Of a stretch of DNA of 64,000 nucleotides, positions 1-9,288 are shown piece by piece. The DNA lies in contig JBEKIX010000005.1 of NCBI GenBank assembly GCA_050011535.1, forward strand, positions 1 to 64,000. Direction: 5' to 3'. Numbering within the stretch: position 1 is the first letter of the stretch; each line of letters opens with the position of its first letter. The notes under the pieces were generated by a model. That model had not been told where the DNA came from, made no database searches, and saw nothing but the letters and a program-made list of their open reading frames with translations. Both the position numbers and the translations under genes were made by a program. The DNA is from JAFNAG01 sp050011535. Its GTDB lineage: Bacteria; Acidobacteriota; UBA6911.

Positions 1-327
1 GACGCTTTCACGGCTGCAATGACACTGCAGTTTATTCTCCCGCCAAAGCACGGAATCCCCGCACGAACTTGAGCACGAAGGTGCGGTTACACGATGACCT
101 ACAACTTAGGGGCTGATTCTACTCATAAAGGCAAAGAATTCAATCGTCCCGCAACTGCTGCTGATTAGGCCGCCTCGGTTGGCGGGTTGCCCGAGATGGG
201 CGGCGACCGCAGTCTACAGTTACCGGGCCAGGCCTTCCTTCCATTCCTGCCACGTCATGTACTCCCAGTCCTCAGGAGACAAGTGCTCCTTGAGTTTTGC
301 GCAAATCGCCGCCAGGCTCGCGCTCCC
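1..327. other. Window edge, no gene supported
   Basis: No convincing complete gene is seen here. On the minus strand, directly after the stop codon of the VPS10-type gene (TGA at 328-330), the same frame stays open for 35 more codons to a TAA at 220-222. It reads as protein-like sequence, including LSPEDWEYMTWQEWKEGL, with no start codon of its own. It could be a former C-terminal extension, a remnant of another gene, or chance. Bases 1-219 show nothing recognisable. Confidence 0.4.
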
Positions 328-3300
328 TCATTTCTCCGGCACGGGGTCCAGATTCAGACGCTTGGCTTCGGCGTTGAAAGCAGCGAGGTCGCGCGTGAGG
401 ACCTGCTGCAGATGGTCGGTCCGGACCTTGAGTTCCGCGACCAGATCTTTAAAGATCGGCTCCGCGTTGCCGATCGGTTTGCCGTCTCCTCGATTGACGA
501 CCGATAGCAGTGTCGCCAGCCGGTTATTGATCTTGATCGGGAAGTTCAGCGGATCCTCGCTGGCCTGATTGCGGACTTGATAGATGTCTTCTTCCACCGC
601 GCTCAGGTTCTTGGTAAGCGTGTCGCCGGCGGTTTTGAGCTTAGCGTCCTGGGACTTCGACAGGCGATCGGCAACCTGTGTCCTGATGCCGCGGATCTGA
701 ATCACGGCGTTATTGGCTTCGCTGACTTTGTCACGAATCTGAATCGCCAGGTTGAACTGCTCCACCAAATCGGCGTCCGTGGCTGCATGGAGCGGGTGAC
801 GCTTCACCACGAGCGGCTGCGTTTGGGCTTTGCCGTCCACCGTCATGCGCACTTGATACGTTCCCGGCGGCGCCGCAGGCCCCGAGACACTGCCTCCCCA
901 GAGAACCATACCCGGGAAGCTCGTCGCGTCCGGATAGCGCATATTCCACGTCGCCGTGTTGAGTCCCGCCGTCATCGGGGCAAAGGCGACGCCACCGCCG
1001 CGTCCGCCACGACCGCCGCCCCCCGCTGCTCCACCTGCTCCCGCTCCACCGCCGCGCCCGCCGGCCGCTGCACCGGTAGCCGGAACCGCACCGCCTGCAA
1101 TTGATCGGACCACTGTGCTCTTACTGTCCAGAATGTCAATGGTCAGGCTCTGTGCGGGTCGCCGCAGCAGATAGGTTATCGTCGCGTTGCCGACCGACCG
1201 GATTGCCGATTCCGGCTTGAACAGGTACGAGTCAGCCGATGCAACCGCCGGCGCCCACTGCCGCAGGGGTTCGACGTGATCGAGAATGTAGAAGCCTCGC
1301 CCGTGTGTCGAGATCGTGATGTCATTCGCCTCGACCCAGATGTCGGAGACTTGCGTGTCCGGCAAATTCAACGAGAGCGATCGCCACGTGTCGCCGTCAT
1401 CATAGGAAATGTAAAAGCCGTGCTCCGTGCCGGCGTAGAGCAGCCCGCGCCGCGTTTGATCCTCACGCACCGAGTGCACATAATCCTTCGCGCCAATCCC
1501 GTTCACAATCTTCGTCCACGTCCTGCCGAAGTCGTGGGTCCGGAAAATGTAAGGCGACATGTCGTTCAAGAGCGGCTTCTTCACCGCCGCATACGCCGTG
1601 CTTGCGTCAAACGACGAGGCATCGATGATGCTCACACGGCCGAAATCCGGCATCTCTTTCGGCGTCACGTTCGCCCACGTCTTGCCGCCATCGCGCGTGA
1701 CGTTGATGAACCCGTCGTCCGATCCCGCCCAGAGCACGTTGACGTCGGTCTTCCCGGGTCCAAGCGCGAACACCGTGGCATAGACTTCAGGCCCGTTCAT
1801 ATCATGGGTGATCGGCCCGCCCGAATCGCCCATCGTTTTCGGATCGTGGCGCGTCAGGTCCTCGCTGAGTCGTTGCCACGTTTGACCGCCGTTGATTGTC
1901 TTCCAGACGTGCTGCGTGGCGGTGTAGAGCACATGCGGATCGACCGGCGAGAAGATGATCGGGAAAGTCCACTGCACGCGCTCTACCAGGGCGCTCGATG
2001 CTTCTCCCGAGAACATGCGCGTATACGGCCCGACCTCCCGACTCTCGCCCGTCCGGCGGTTTACCATGGTCAGGAACGAGCCGTTGTTGCCGCCGGCAAA
2101 AAAGACGTCGGGATCTTTCGGATCAGGTGCTATGTAGCCGGGTTCTGCGCCCCCAGGACTGTATGTCGCCGGCGCAGCGGGGCCGCCACGGCCACCCCCG
2201 CCTCCGCCCCCGCGGCCGCCGAAGCCTCCGCCGAGGCCCGTGTCGCTCGGCACGCAGATTGTGCTCGCGTCCTGCTGCGCGCCGCAGACGTGATAGGGAA
2301 TGTGCTTCGTCGTGATGACGTGGTAAAACTGTCCGGTCGCATAGGCACGCGAGGTAAAAGTCGTGGGTTGCGACAACGCACTGTACGTCACCGCGCCGCC
2401 GCTGTCACTCGCGTGCAAAACGTGATTCGAGTCGTCAGGGTCAATCCAGAGGTCGTGCGAGTCCCCGCCGGTAAAGTTCACCATCGTCTTGCCGCCGTCC
2501 GTCGACTTGAATGTTCCGACATTTTCGACGTAGACGAGATCCTTGTTCTTCGGATCGGCGAACACATGCGTGTAGTAGAACGCGCGCTGGCGGAGATTGT
2601 TGTTCGGATTCACGAGCTTCCAGGTAGCGCCGGCATCGTCCGAGCTGAAAAGGCCGCCGTCGGCTGCCTCGATGATGGCGTAGACGCGGTTCGAGTCGGC
2701 GCCGGAAACTGCGACACCGATCTTGCCCATCACGCCCGGCGGGAGGCCCGGATTGCGCGTGATCTCTTTCCAGGTCTCTCCCCCGTCGGTCGATTTGAAC
2801 AGGCCGCTTCCGGGCCCGCCGCTCGACATCTGATACTCGAAGCGATAGGCCTCCCAGAGCGAGGCGTACATCACGTCAGGATGGTTGCGGTCGATCGCGA
2901 TGTCGGCCGCACCGGTCTTGTTGTCACGGAACAGCACGCGCCTCCAGTTTCTGCCGCCGTCCGTGCTCTTGTACACGCCGCGTTCGTCGCTCGTTGCCCC
3001 ATACTTGCCGAAGGACGCGACGAAGACTATGTCGGGATTGGTCGGATGAATGCGGATCTTCGAAATTGCATCCGAATCGGAGAAGCCGACATGCGTCCAT
3101 GTCTTTCCTGCATCCGTCGATTTGTATACGCCGTCGCCCGGCAGAATGTCGCCGCGGATGCACGACTCGCCCATGCCGATGAACACTTCATCAATGTTTG
3201 TCTCCGAGACGGCAAGCGCGCCGACAGAGGAGCTGTGAATCTGACCGTCGGTAATGGGCGCCCAGGTTTCGCCACCATCCGTGGTCTTCCACAATCCGCC

Positions 3301-3546
3301 CCCCGTCGCCCCGAAATAGCCTTCCTTCGGGCGTTCCCTCACGCCGGAGATCGCGATCGATCGCCCTCCGCGTTGCGGGCCGATGCTGCGCCAGTGAAGG
3401 GTGTTGAGGATGAGCGGATCGATTGGCCCGCTCACCGCCGGCACGGACCCGGTTTGCCGCGCCGCCTGCAGGTACAAACTCAAAGCTCCGGTTATGGCGA
3501 AGGCACATACGATTGTTAAAATGACGAGGCGCGCTGGGTGACGCAT
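328..3546 (-). CDS. Exported VPS10/sortilin-like beta-propeller (BNR repeat) protein
   Basis: A 1072-residue secreted protein. After an N-terminal hydrophobic signal segment (VILTIVCAFAITGALSLYL) come many Asp-box/BNR-type repeats of the form S-T-D-G-G-x-T-W (for example KTTDGGETW, KSTDAGKTW, KSTDGGRNW), the signature of sortilin/VPS10 and sialidase-like propellers. Two Gly/Arg-rich stretches interrupt the fold (around plus-strand 2180-2245 and 1000-1090). The start is the ATG at 3546, because AGGAGGAG lies about 5 bases upstream; an earlier in-frame start at 3573 has no such site. Such proteins are often annotated as glycosyl hydrolases, but I see no catalytic residues that justify an enzymatic claim. 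The gene stands alone. It likely acts outside the cytoplasm in binding or degradation of an unknown substrate. Confidence 0.85.
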   Translation of the reverse strand: MRHPARLVILTIVCAFAITGALSLYLQAARQTGSVPAVSGPIDPLILNTLHWRSIGPQRGGRSIAISGVRERPKEGYFGATGGGLWKTTDGGETWAPITDGQIHSSSVGALAVSETNIDEVFIGMGESCIRGDILPGDGVYKSTDAGKTWTHVGFSDSDAISKIRIHPTNPDIVFVASFGKYGATSDERGVYKSTDGGRNWRRVLFRDNKTGAADIAIDRNHPDVMYASLWEAYRFEYQMSSGGPGSGLFKSTDGGETWKEITRNPGLPPGVMGKIGVAVSGADSNRVYAIIEAADGGLFSSDDAGATWKLVNPNNNLRQRAFYYTHVFADPKNKDLVYVENVGTFKSTDGGKTMVNFTGGDSHDLWIDPDDSNHVLHASDSGGAVTYSALSQPTTFTSRAYATGQFYHVITTKHIPYHVCGAQQDASTICVPSDTGLGGGFGGRGGGGGGGRGGPAAPATYSPGGAEPGYIAPDPKDPDVFFAGGNNGSFLTMVNRRTGESREVGPYTRMFSGEASSALVERVQWTFPIIFSPVDPHVLYTATQHVWKTINGGQTWQRLSEDLTRHDPKTMGDSGGPITHDMNGPEVYATVFALGPGKTDVNVLWAGSDDGFINVTRDGGKTWANVTPKEMPDFGRVSIIDASSFDASTAYAAVKKPLLNDMSPYIFRTHDFGRTWTKIVNGIGAKDYVHSVREDQTRRGLLYAGTEHGFYISYDDGDTWRSLSLNLPDTQVSDIWVEANDITISTHGRGFYILDHVEPLRQWAPAVASADSYLFKPESAIRSVGNATITYLLRRPAQSLTIDILDSKSTVVRSIAGGAVPATGAAAGGRGGGAGAGGAAGGGGRGGRGGGVAFAPMTAGLNTATWNMRYPDATSFPGMVLWGGSVSGPAAPPGTYQVRMTVDGKAQTQPLVVKRHPLHAATDADLVEQFNLAIQIRDKVSEANNAVIQIRGIRTQVADRLSKSQDAKLKTAGDTLTKNLSAVEEDIYQVRNQASEDPLNFPIKINNRLATLLSVVNRGDGKPIGNAEPIFKDLVAELKVRTDHLQQVLTRDLAAFNAEAKRLNLDPVPEK

Positions 3547-3838
3547 TCGACTCCTCCTATATGGCAGGAACATTCCCGATTAGAAAGGGCTCGTCCTGAC
3601 TGACACCACGGATTAGGACGAAACGTGGAAGCATTTTTATCCCGCCTGACTGCGTCGAGCAAGGAAATTCCGGTACGATCAGGGGCGCGCTTCACCGAAC
3701 TTCATCCATCGCGCGAAATCAGTGATATTCTTGCCCCATGACTGTTTAGCATTTTTCTGAGATTCGGATCGCATTATCGAAAGGCAGGACAAACCTCGAA
3801 GACTCAAAGACTCTAAGAGCCTCGAAGAGGCATTGGCG

Positions 3839-4672
3839 ATGAGCAGCCTGGAATTCTGCGTTTTGACCGGCCTGGGATCCGTGGCGGCCGGATTGCTGGG
3901 ATCGCTTACCGGATTGGGCGGCGGCGTGGTAATTGTGCCCCTCCTTACTCTGGTCATGGGAGTGGATCTGCATTACGCGATCGGAGCCTCGCTCGTCTCG
4001 GTAATCGCCACCTCGTCGGGAGCGGCAGCGGCTTACGTAAGGGAGGGCTTTTCGAATATCCGCATCGGCATGTTTCTGGAGATGGCGACTACCCTGGGGG
4101 CGCTGTTCGGCGCTGGTTTGGTGGCCGTCGTGCCGGCCGCCGCCGTGGCAGTTATTTTCGGGCTCGTCCTGATTTATTCGGCGTGGGTATCGAGAGATTC
4201 AGGCGGCACGGCCGGCAATAGCTCCCCGGATCCGCTGGCCGCCCGGCTCGGCATGGATGGCAGTTACCCTGGTCTGGAGGGACCTGTGGCCTATAACGTG
4301 CACGCCGTTCCTACCGGTTTCAGCCTCATGTTTGTTGCGGGAACGCTTTCCGGTTTGCTTGGAATAGGGTCTGGAGCTGTAAAGGTCCTGGCCATGGATC
4401 GAGCCATGCGCATCCCTTTCAAAGTCTCGACCACGACCAGCAACTTCATGATCGGCGTCACGGCCGCCGCCAGCGCCGGAGTGTATCTCCATCGCGGGTA
4501 CATCGATCCCCTTGTGAGCATGCCCGTGATGCTGGGGGTGTTGTCCGGCTCCATGGTCGGAGCGCGCATATTGATGAACACAAGAACGAAATCGCTGCGC
4601 CAGATCTTCCGGCTCATCCTCCTGGTGCTTGGCATGGAGATGCTCTATAAAGCGGCGACGGGGAGCTTTTAA
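3839..4672 (+). CDS. TauE/SafE family membrane exporter (sulfite/organosulfonate-type permease)
   Basis: A 277-residue polytopic inner-membrane protein. It has glycine-rich hydrophobic helices at the N-terminus (LGSVAAGLLGSLTGLGGGVV) and a repeated second half (GTLSGLLGIGSGAVKVLAMD), the two-fold G-rich repeat typical of TauE/SafE. The ATG at 3839 is preferred over a TTG at 3833, because GAAGAGG sits 8 bases before the ATG. It is followed after 1 base by a DUF1634 gene, a pairing seen in many genomes and suggesting one functional unit. The transported anion is not identifiable from sequence; family members move sulfite, sulfoacetate, taurine-derived sulfonates or thiosulfate-like compounds. 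Confidence 0.85.
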   Translation: MSSLEFCVLTGLGSVAAGLLGSLTGLGGGVVIVPLLTLVMGVDLHYAIGASLVSVIATSSGAAAAYVREGFSNIRIGMFLEMATTLGALFGAGLVAVVPAAAVAVIFGLVLIYSAWVSRDSGGTAGNSSPDPLAARLGMDGSYPGLEGPVAYNVHAVPTGFSLMFVAGTLSGLLGIGSGAVKVLAMDRAMRIPFKVSTTTSNFMIGVTAAASAGVYLHRGYIDPLVSMPVMLGVLSGSMVGARILMNTRTKSLRQIFRLILLVLGMEMLYKAATGSF

Positions 4673-4673
4673 G

Positions 4674-5063
4674 ATGCCCGGATCGAAGCACGCGTTAACG
4701 GATAAGCAGGTGGATCAGATCATCGGCAATCTGCTCAGGATCGGAGTTACAGTCGCCGCTCTCGTCGTGCTGGCCGGCGGCGTTGCTTATCTGGTCTTCC
4801 ATCCTGGCGCGACGCAGAATTTCCGGGCGTTCTCTGGCGAACCCGCCGAGCTGCGGAGCGTATCTGCCATCGTCAAGGGCTCCCTGGCCCTGCACAGTGT
4901 CCAGATAATCCAGCTTGGCCTTCTGCTGCTGATCATCACGCCGGTGGCGCGCGTGACCTTTTCAGTCCTGGCTTTTGCGCTCCAGCGCGATCGCACCTAC
5001 GTGATCGTCACGCTGATCGTGCTTTCGCTGCTCTTGTACAGCGTCCTGGGCGGGCGCTATTGA
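4674..5063 (+). CDS. DUF1634 small membrane protein, TauE/SafE partner
   Basis: A 129-residue protein with three hydrophobic segments (IGVTVAALVVLAGGVAYLVF; IIQLGLLLLIITPVARV; YVIVTLIVLSLLLYSVL), matching the length and layout of DUF1634 proteins. The ATG at 4674 lies 1 base after the stop of the upstream exporter, so the two genes are almost certainly co-transcribed and translationally coupled. A longer in-frame start at 4629 would overlap the exporter gene and encode a basic N-terminus not expected for the family. The biochemical role of DUF1634 is unknown; the recurrent association with TauE/SafE suggests an accessory or assembly subunit (inference). Confidence 0.8.
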   Translation: MPGSKHALTDKQVDQIIGNLLRIGVTVAALVVLAGGVAYLVFHPGATQNFRAFSGEPAELRSVSAIVKGSLALHSVQIIQLGLLLLIITPVARVTFSVLAFALQRDRTYVIVTLIVLSLLLYSVLGGRY

Positions 5064-5076
5064 CCGGCAAAAAGGG

Positions 5077-6954
5077 CTACTTGGAAATCACCGGCAATTC
5101 GACGTGTGATGGGTATCGGGGGCTCCGATAGATTCGCTGAGTAGCCTTCTGGTAGTCGCCCGGCCCGGCCAGAAAGATGTTCGGCACGAACTTCTGAGGG
5201 TTGCGATCGATCAGGGGAAACCACGTGCTCTGCACCTGGACCATGATACGGTGGCCCTTGCGAAACGCGTGATCATTTGTGTGAAGATCAATCACAAATT
5301 CGTACGGCTGGTTGGCCGCGAGCGGCTCGGCTTTTTCAAAACCGGCGCGGAAGCGCCCGCGGAAGACCTCATTCGCGATCATCAGCTGATAGCCGGCCAT
5401 CGCCGGATCTTCAGGATAGGATTCCGGGTAGACATCGATGAGTTTGACAATCCAGTCGCTGTCGGTGCCCGAGGTCGAGGCAAAGAGATGGGTGACAAGA
5501 TCGCCCGCGACAGTCAGATCGGCCCCTAGCACTTCGGTTGCCCATCGGGCCGTGTCCGGCCGCAGATCCACAAACCGCTGATCTTCAACCAGCCACGTCG
5601 ACCATGTGCTTCCCGGGCCGTAGGTCGGCTGGATCGGCCTGCGTCTGTAGGGTAACGGATAGGCGGGATCCGAGAGATAGCTGTCGAAGGCCTCGGCATC
5701 GCTGCCTTTCGGTTCCTCGAAAGCGAGCCTCGCGCCGGGCTGAAAGTAGAGCTTGCGCTTCGCGACATTTCCCTGAGGCGGCCATGAATCCCACGTGCGC
5801 CATTGGTTAGTGCCGGTTTCAAACGTCAGCGCTTCCTTCAGCGGCAGGGCGCCCTTGTCTTTCAGCCAGTAATCGAACCACGCCTTCTGGATGTTTTCGC
5901 GAAAGTAGCCGCTGGTGTTGCTGCCGAATTGGACCTGCCCGAGTCGAGTGCCGTCGCTACGAGCCCATCCGCCGTGATTCCAGGGGCCGGCGACGACATA
6001 GTTCATATGCGCGCCGTCGTTTTTTTCGAGCAGCTCATAAATCTTCAGCGGCCCGTAAAAGTCCTCCTGATCCCACCAGCCTCCGACGTTGAGGTTCGGC
6101 ACGGTGAGTTTCAGGTCCTTCAGATAGCGAGGAAACGCCTGTTTCTGCCAGAACTCGTCGTAATCAGGGTGTGCCACGAAATCGTTCCAGGTGGGTATCT
6201 TTCCGTGAAAATAGAGTTCATTGGCGCGCGACAGCGGCCCGAGCCGCAGATACCATTCAAAGGTATCGGCGATGTCGAACGGAAACTGGTAGTTGGTCTT
6301 GTCGGTTTCCATTTCAGCCGCATACTCGAAGCCGTAGCTGAGGCGGAAGGCGCCGTTGTGATGAAAGTCGTCGCCGAGGAACATATCGGCGGGCGAGGCC
6401 TGTTCGGACGCGGCCTTCAGCGCCGGATGCGGCTCCAGCAATCCCATCGTCGTCAGCCATCCGCCATAGGAGATTCCCAAAAGCCCCGCGCGGCCGTTGT
6501 TGCCCGGGATATTCTTCAGGAGCCAGTCTATGGTGTCGTAAGTGTCGGTGCCCTCGTCAATCGATTTGGGATTGGCGCGATCGCGCGGCGGCCGCTGCAT
6601 GACGAACTGACCCTCGGATTGAAAGCGGCCGCGTATGTCCTGAAAAATAAAAATAAATCCCTCGGGAACCAGTTCTCTGTAATTGCCAAAGGTCCGCGAA
6701 AATCCCTGAGGATCATCATTGACGCCGTAGGGAGTGCGGGTAATCAGAAATGGAAGTGCGGAACCGGCATTCCTGGGGACACAAATCTCGGTATGCAATC
6801 GCACGCCGTCGCGCATCGGGATCATCGCTTCCTTCTTGGTGAAGAGCTGACTCAAATCCGGAGCGTTCTGGCCTGCGCCGCGGATCGAAAAGAACGCGAT
6901 GGTAATAAAGGCACAAAACAAGGCCGGAAATCCTAATGATCTTTGCAGCTTCAT
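5077..6954 (-). CDS. CocE/NonD family hydrolase (X-Pro dipeptidyl-peptidase type)
   Basis: A 625-residue exported serine hydrolase. It has a signal peptide (LGFPALFCAFITIAFFSIRG), an alpha/beta-hydrolase domain with nucleophile elbow GISYGG (Ser162), and a C-terminal jelly-roll domain typical of the CocE/PepX family (GHRIMVQVQSTWFPLIDRNP). The product hydrolyses acyl or peptidyl bonds, probably small peptides or esters in the periplasm; the exact substrate cannot be read from sequence. The ATG at 6954 is chosen because it begins the signal peptide and has GAGGG about 8 bases upstream; an in-frame upstream codon at 6981 would put nine extra residues before it. The downstream gene on the plus strand converges with 13 bases between stops. 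Confidence 0.85.
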   Translation of the reverse strand: MKLQRSLGFPALFCAFITIAFFSIRGAGQNAPDLSQLFTKKEAMIPMRDGVRLHTEICVPRNAGSALPFLITRTPYGVNDDPQGFSRTFGNYRELVPEGFIFIFQDIRGRFQSEGQFVMQRPPRDRANPKSIDEGTDTYDTIDWLLKNIPGNNGRAGLLGISYGGWLTTMGLLEPHPALKAASEQASPADMFLGDDFHHNGAFRLSYGFEYAAEMETDKTNYQFPFDIADTFEWYLRLGPLSRANELYFHGKIPTWNDFVAHPDYDEFWQKQAFPRYLKDLKLTVPNLNVGGWWDQEDFYGPLKIYELLEKNDGAHMNYVVAGPWNHGGWARSDGTRLGQVQFGSNTSGYFRENIQKAWFDYWLKDKGALPLKEALTFETGTNQWRTWDSWPPQGNVAKRKLYFQPGARLAFEEPKGSDAEAFDSYLSDPAYPLPYRRRPIQPTYGPGSTWSTWLVEDQRFVDLRPDTARWATEVLGADLTVAGDLVTHLFASTSGTDSDWIVKLIDVYPESYPEDPAMAGYQLMIANEVFRGRFRAGFEKAEPLAANQPYEFVIDLHTNDHAFRKGHRIMVQVQSTWFPLIDRNPQKFVPNIFLAGPGDYQKATQRIYRSPRYPSHVELPVISK

Positions 6955-6993
6955 ATCAGCAACCCTCGTGGCATCAACCAATCTTTATGAAAA

Positions 6994-7147
6994 CCATAGC
7001 GCATAGGTAAGCCACTTCGTTCGTGGACCTGGACCTAAACCTCGACCTGGACTTCGACGATCTTGTATTCGATACACTCGCGAATGTCCACGTCTACGTC
7101 CAGGACCAGGTCCAAGTCCAGGTCCACGTGCGGGGGGCTTATTTACT
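6994..7147. repeat. Hexamer-arm palindromic element, copy A
   Basis: An imperfect long inverted repeat. The left arm from 7023 (GTGGACCTGGACC...) and the right arm ending near 7130 (...CCAGGTCCACGTG) are made of degenerate hexamers such as CTGGAC/GTCCAG and can pair over about 40 bases around a centre at 7060-7085. The left flank CCATAGCGCATAGGTAAGCC resembles the flanks of the copies near 38.5 and 43.0 kb. The right end runs into the last codons of the S9 peptidase gene, so that gene's stop codon (7139-7141) lies inside the element. Confidence 0.75.
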
Positions 7148-9172
7148 GCTTTCCTTCGCAGGAACTTCGGGCTTGGCAAAGTCTGGAAGCGGATCGCCCC
7201 ATAAGTAATGGTTGAACCATGACAGGTTGTGCTTCATCACGGCGCGAATCGATTTGGGCTTTGTGATACCGTGGCCGTAACCTTTGTAAACGACCATTTC
7301 CACTTTCACCCCGCGATTCAATAGGCCCAACCTGAGTTCATAGCCATTCGGCGTCGGCACCCGCTTGTCCAGCTCTCCGTGCTGGATCAGAGTCGGTGTG
7401 CGCGCATTCTTGATGTACGTCATCGGGGAAGTCTTCTGATAAATCTCGGGGTCCTCGATAGGATCGGCGCCAAGGTAGTTCAATGTGAAGTCGGTGATAT
7501 CGGTGTTGTAGTAATACGTCGCCCAGTCCGAGATCCCGGCGCCTACGGAGATGGCCGCAAAGCGATCCGATGACGTGGTGAGGAACGCCGAGATGTATCC
7601 GCCCTCGCTCCATCCCATGCACGCGACCTTGGCCGGATCGACCCACCCTTTGCCGATCAGATAGTCCACGCCGGAGATGACGTCCCAGGAATCCCCGACG
7701 CCGAGATTCCGCACATTGAGCATTCGGAATTTCTCTCCGTATCCGGAGCTCCCCCGGTAATTCACTTTGAGAATCAGCGCCCCGCGGCCTGCCCATATGT
7801 CCGCGGGATAGTAGCGGGTATCCGGCGTAAGCAGCACCGGACGATCGACTCCCGTCGGGCCGCCATGGATGATGCACAACAGCGGATACTTCCTGGCCGG
7901 GTCGAAATTCGCGGGTTTGATCAAGATGCCTTCAATAGCGGCGCCGTCACGACTTTTCCATGAGATGACCTCACGCGTGCCCAGAATGAAGTCTTTCGCC
8001 TGATCGGTCATATTCGTGAGCCGGCGGGGAGCGAAGTTCTGAACATCAGAGACCATGACCTCGCCCAGCGCGCTCGGAGATGCAATCACGAGACCCATCC
8101 GCTTTCCGTCCCGTGTGATCGAAAATGCCGATCCGATCAGACTGTCCGGAACCGTGATCCTCGAAATGTTCCCTGTCGTAGGATCAACCCGGAACAAGTG
8201 CGATGCTGTTTTCTGTGCTCCCGAGAAAAAAATGCCGCCGGCGTTCCATGCCACGAATCCCGGATTTTCGTCGAAGCCGTCGGTAATCGAACGGGGCGTG
8301 CCTCCCTCGGCCGGCACAACGGCCAGCCGTGTATTTTGCGCGAATTGTCTCGCATTGCCCATGGCGCTGGAAAAAACAATCTGGCGTCCGTCGGGCGACC
8401 AGTGGGGACTGTTGTCCGGGCCCGGCGAGGAAACAATCTTCTTCACCGCGTCGTCAGCCAGATTCAGGACATAGATGTCGGCAGTATTTCCTTGCGTCAG
8501 GTCCGGATTCACCGTTGCGCCGAAGGCGATCTTCGTGCCGTCGGGCGACCAGGAAAAAGAGCCGACGGTAAAATCACTGCCGCGCGTATGTTGTTTGCCG
8601 GCCGTTGCCGCGCGCAGGGCTTCCGCCACATCCACGACCCAAAGGTGAGTGTAGTTGTACTCTTCCCGCACCACCTCGTAATCGTCGTAATATTCCTTGC
8701 GGTCCTTCATGTACTGCGACGTGGTATCCGCGGCGCTGTAGGCGATCTTCGTGCCGTTCTCAGACCAGGCGAAGCCGCTGACACCCGTTTCCGACTTGGT
8801 CAGCTGAACAGCTTCACCGCCGTCGGGGTGAATCATGAAGATTTGATTTTTGTCTCCAACGCGGGCGCTGGTGAATGCCAGCCAGGTTCCATCCGGAGAC
8901 CACTGCGGACTGGATGCGCCCTTCTCCCCTTGTGTCAATTGCCGGCTGGTACCCGCGCCGGCATCGGCTATCCAGATCTGAGTGACGAAGGCATCCTGCT
9001 TGAAGTCCGTTTCGCTGACCACATAGGCCACGTACTTGCCGTTCGGGGATATCTGGGCCGCGCCGACGGATTTCACCATCAGCAGGTCGTTGATTGTGGG
9101 AATACGCGGCGCGTCCGCACTTAAGGCGAGAGATCCACCCAGCAAGAGAAAGATCAAGGCGCGCGCAGTCAT
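7139..9172 (-). CDS. Exported S9 family peptidase (prolyl oligopeptidase / DPP-type)
   Basis: A 677-residue exported serine peptidase. A signal peptide (ALIFLLLGGSLALSADA) is followed by a TolB/DPP-like beta-propeller with repeated WSPDG motifs, then an alpha/beta-hydrolase domain. The catalytic triad is visible as Ser522 in GWSEGGY, Asp602 in HGELDKRVP and His634 in GYGHG. It likely trims oligopeptides in the periplasm. The ATG at 9172 is chosen because GGGGAGG lies 7 bases upstream; a TTG at 9193 sits inside a palindrome and would add seven residues. The gene follows an acyl-CoA dehydrogenase gene on the same strand with a large hairpin between them. Its 3' end is inside palindromic element A. 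Confidence 0.9.
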   Translation of the reverse strand: MTARALIFLLLGGSLALSADAPRIPTINDLLMVKSVGAAQISPNGKYVAYVVSETDFKQDAFVTQIWIADAGAGTSRQLTQGEKGASSPQWSPDGTWLAFTSARVGDKNQIFMIHPDGGEAVQLTKSETGVSGFAWSENGTKIAYSAADTTSQYMKDRKEYYDDYEVVREEYNYTHLWVVDVAEALRAATAGKQHTRGSDFTVGSFSWSPDGTKIAFGATVNPDLTQGNTADIYVLNLADDAVKKIVSSPGPDNSPHWSPDGRQIVFSSAMGNARQFAQNTRLAVVPAEGGTPRSITDGFDENPGFVAWNAGGIFFSGAQKTASHLFRVDPTTGNISRITVPDSLIGSAFSITRDGKRMGLVIASPSALGEVMVSDVQNFAPRRLTNMTDQAKDFILGTREVISWKSRDGAAIEGILIKPANFDPARKYPLLCIIHGGPTGVDRPVLLTPDTRYYPADIWAGRGALILKVNYRGSSGYGEKFRMLNVRNLGVGDSWDVISGVDYLIGKGWVDPAKVACMGWSEGGYISAFLTTSSDRFAAISVGAGISDWATYYYNTDITDFTLNYLGADPIEDPEIYQKTSPMTYIKNARTPTLIQHGELDKRVPTPNGYELRLGLLNRGVKVEMVVYKGYGHGITKPKSIRAVMKHNLSWFNHYLWGDPLPDFAKPEVPAKESSK

Positions 9173-9185
9173 CGCAGGTCCTCCC

Positions 9186-9283
9186 CTTTTCAATTGGGGA
9201 CAGGCCCCCTTTTGTCGCCATTAGCTGGCAAATCCGCCCAAATACTCCCGGCGACAAAAGGGGGCCTGTCCCCAATTGAAAAG
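9186..9283. repeat. Perfect 34-bp inverted repeat (GGGGACAG-type palindrome)
   Basis: The arms at 9186-9219 and 9250-9283 are exact reverse complements (CTTTTCAATTGGGGACAGGC... and its mirror), separated by a 30-base loop. It lies between the acyl-CoA dehydrogenase stop and the S9 peptidase ribosome-binding site. It shares the GG-N-GACAG core with palindromes at 14484 and 48448, which suggests a REP-like dispersed family rather than a simple terminator. Confidence 0.85.
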
Positions 9284-9288
9284 CATTA

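Noticed and set aside
1276..3519. Long plus-strand reading frame of about 747 codons opposite the VPS10-type gene
   Set aside because: It is an antisense shadow; it has R/V-rich composition and no domain, while the minus-strand frame has a signal peptide and Asp-box repeats.
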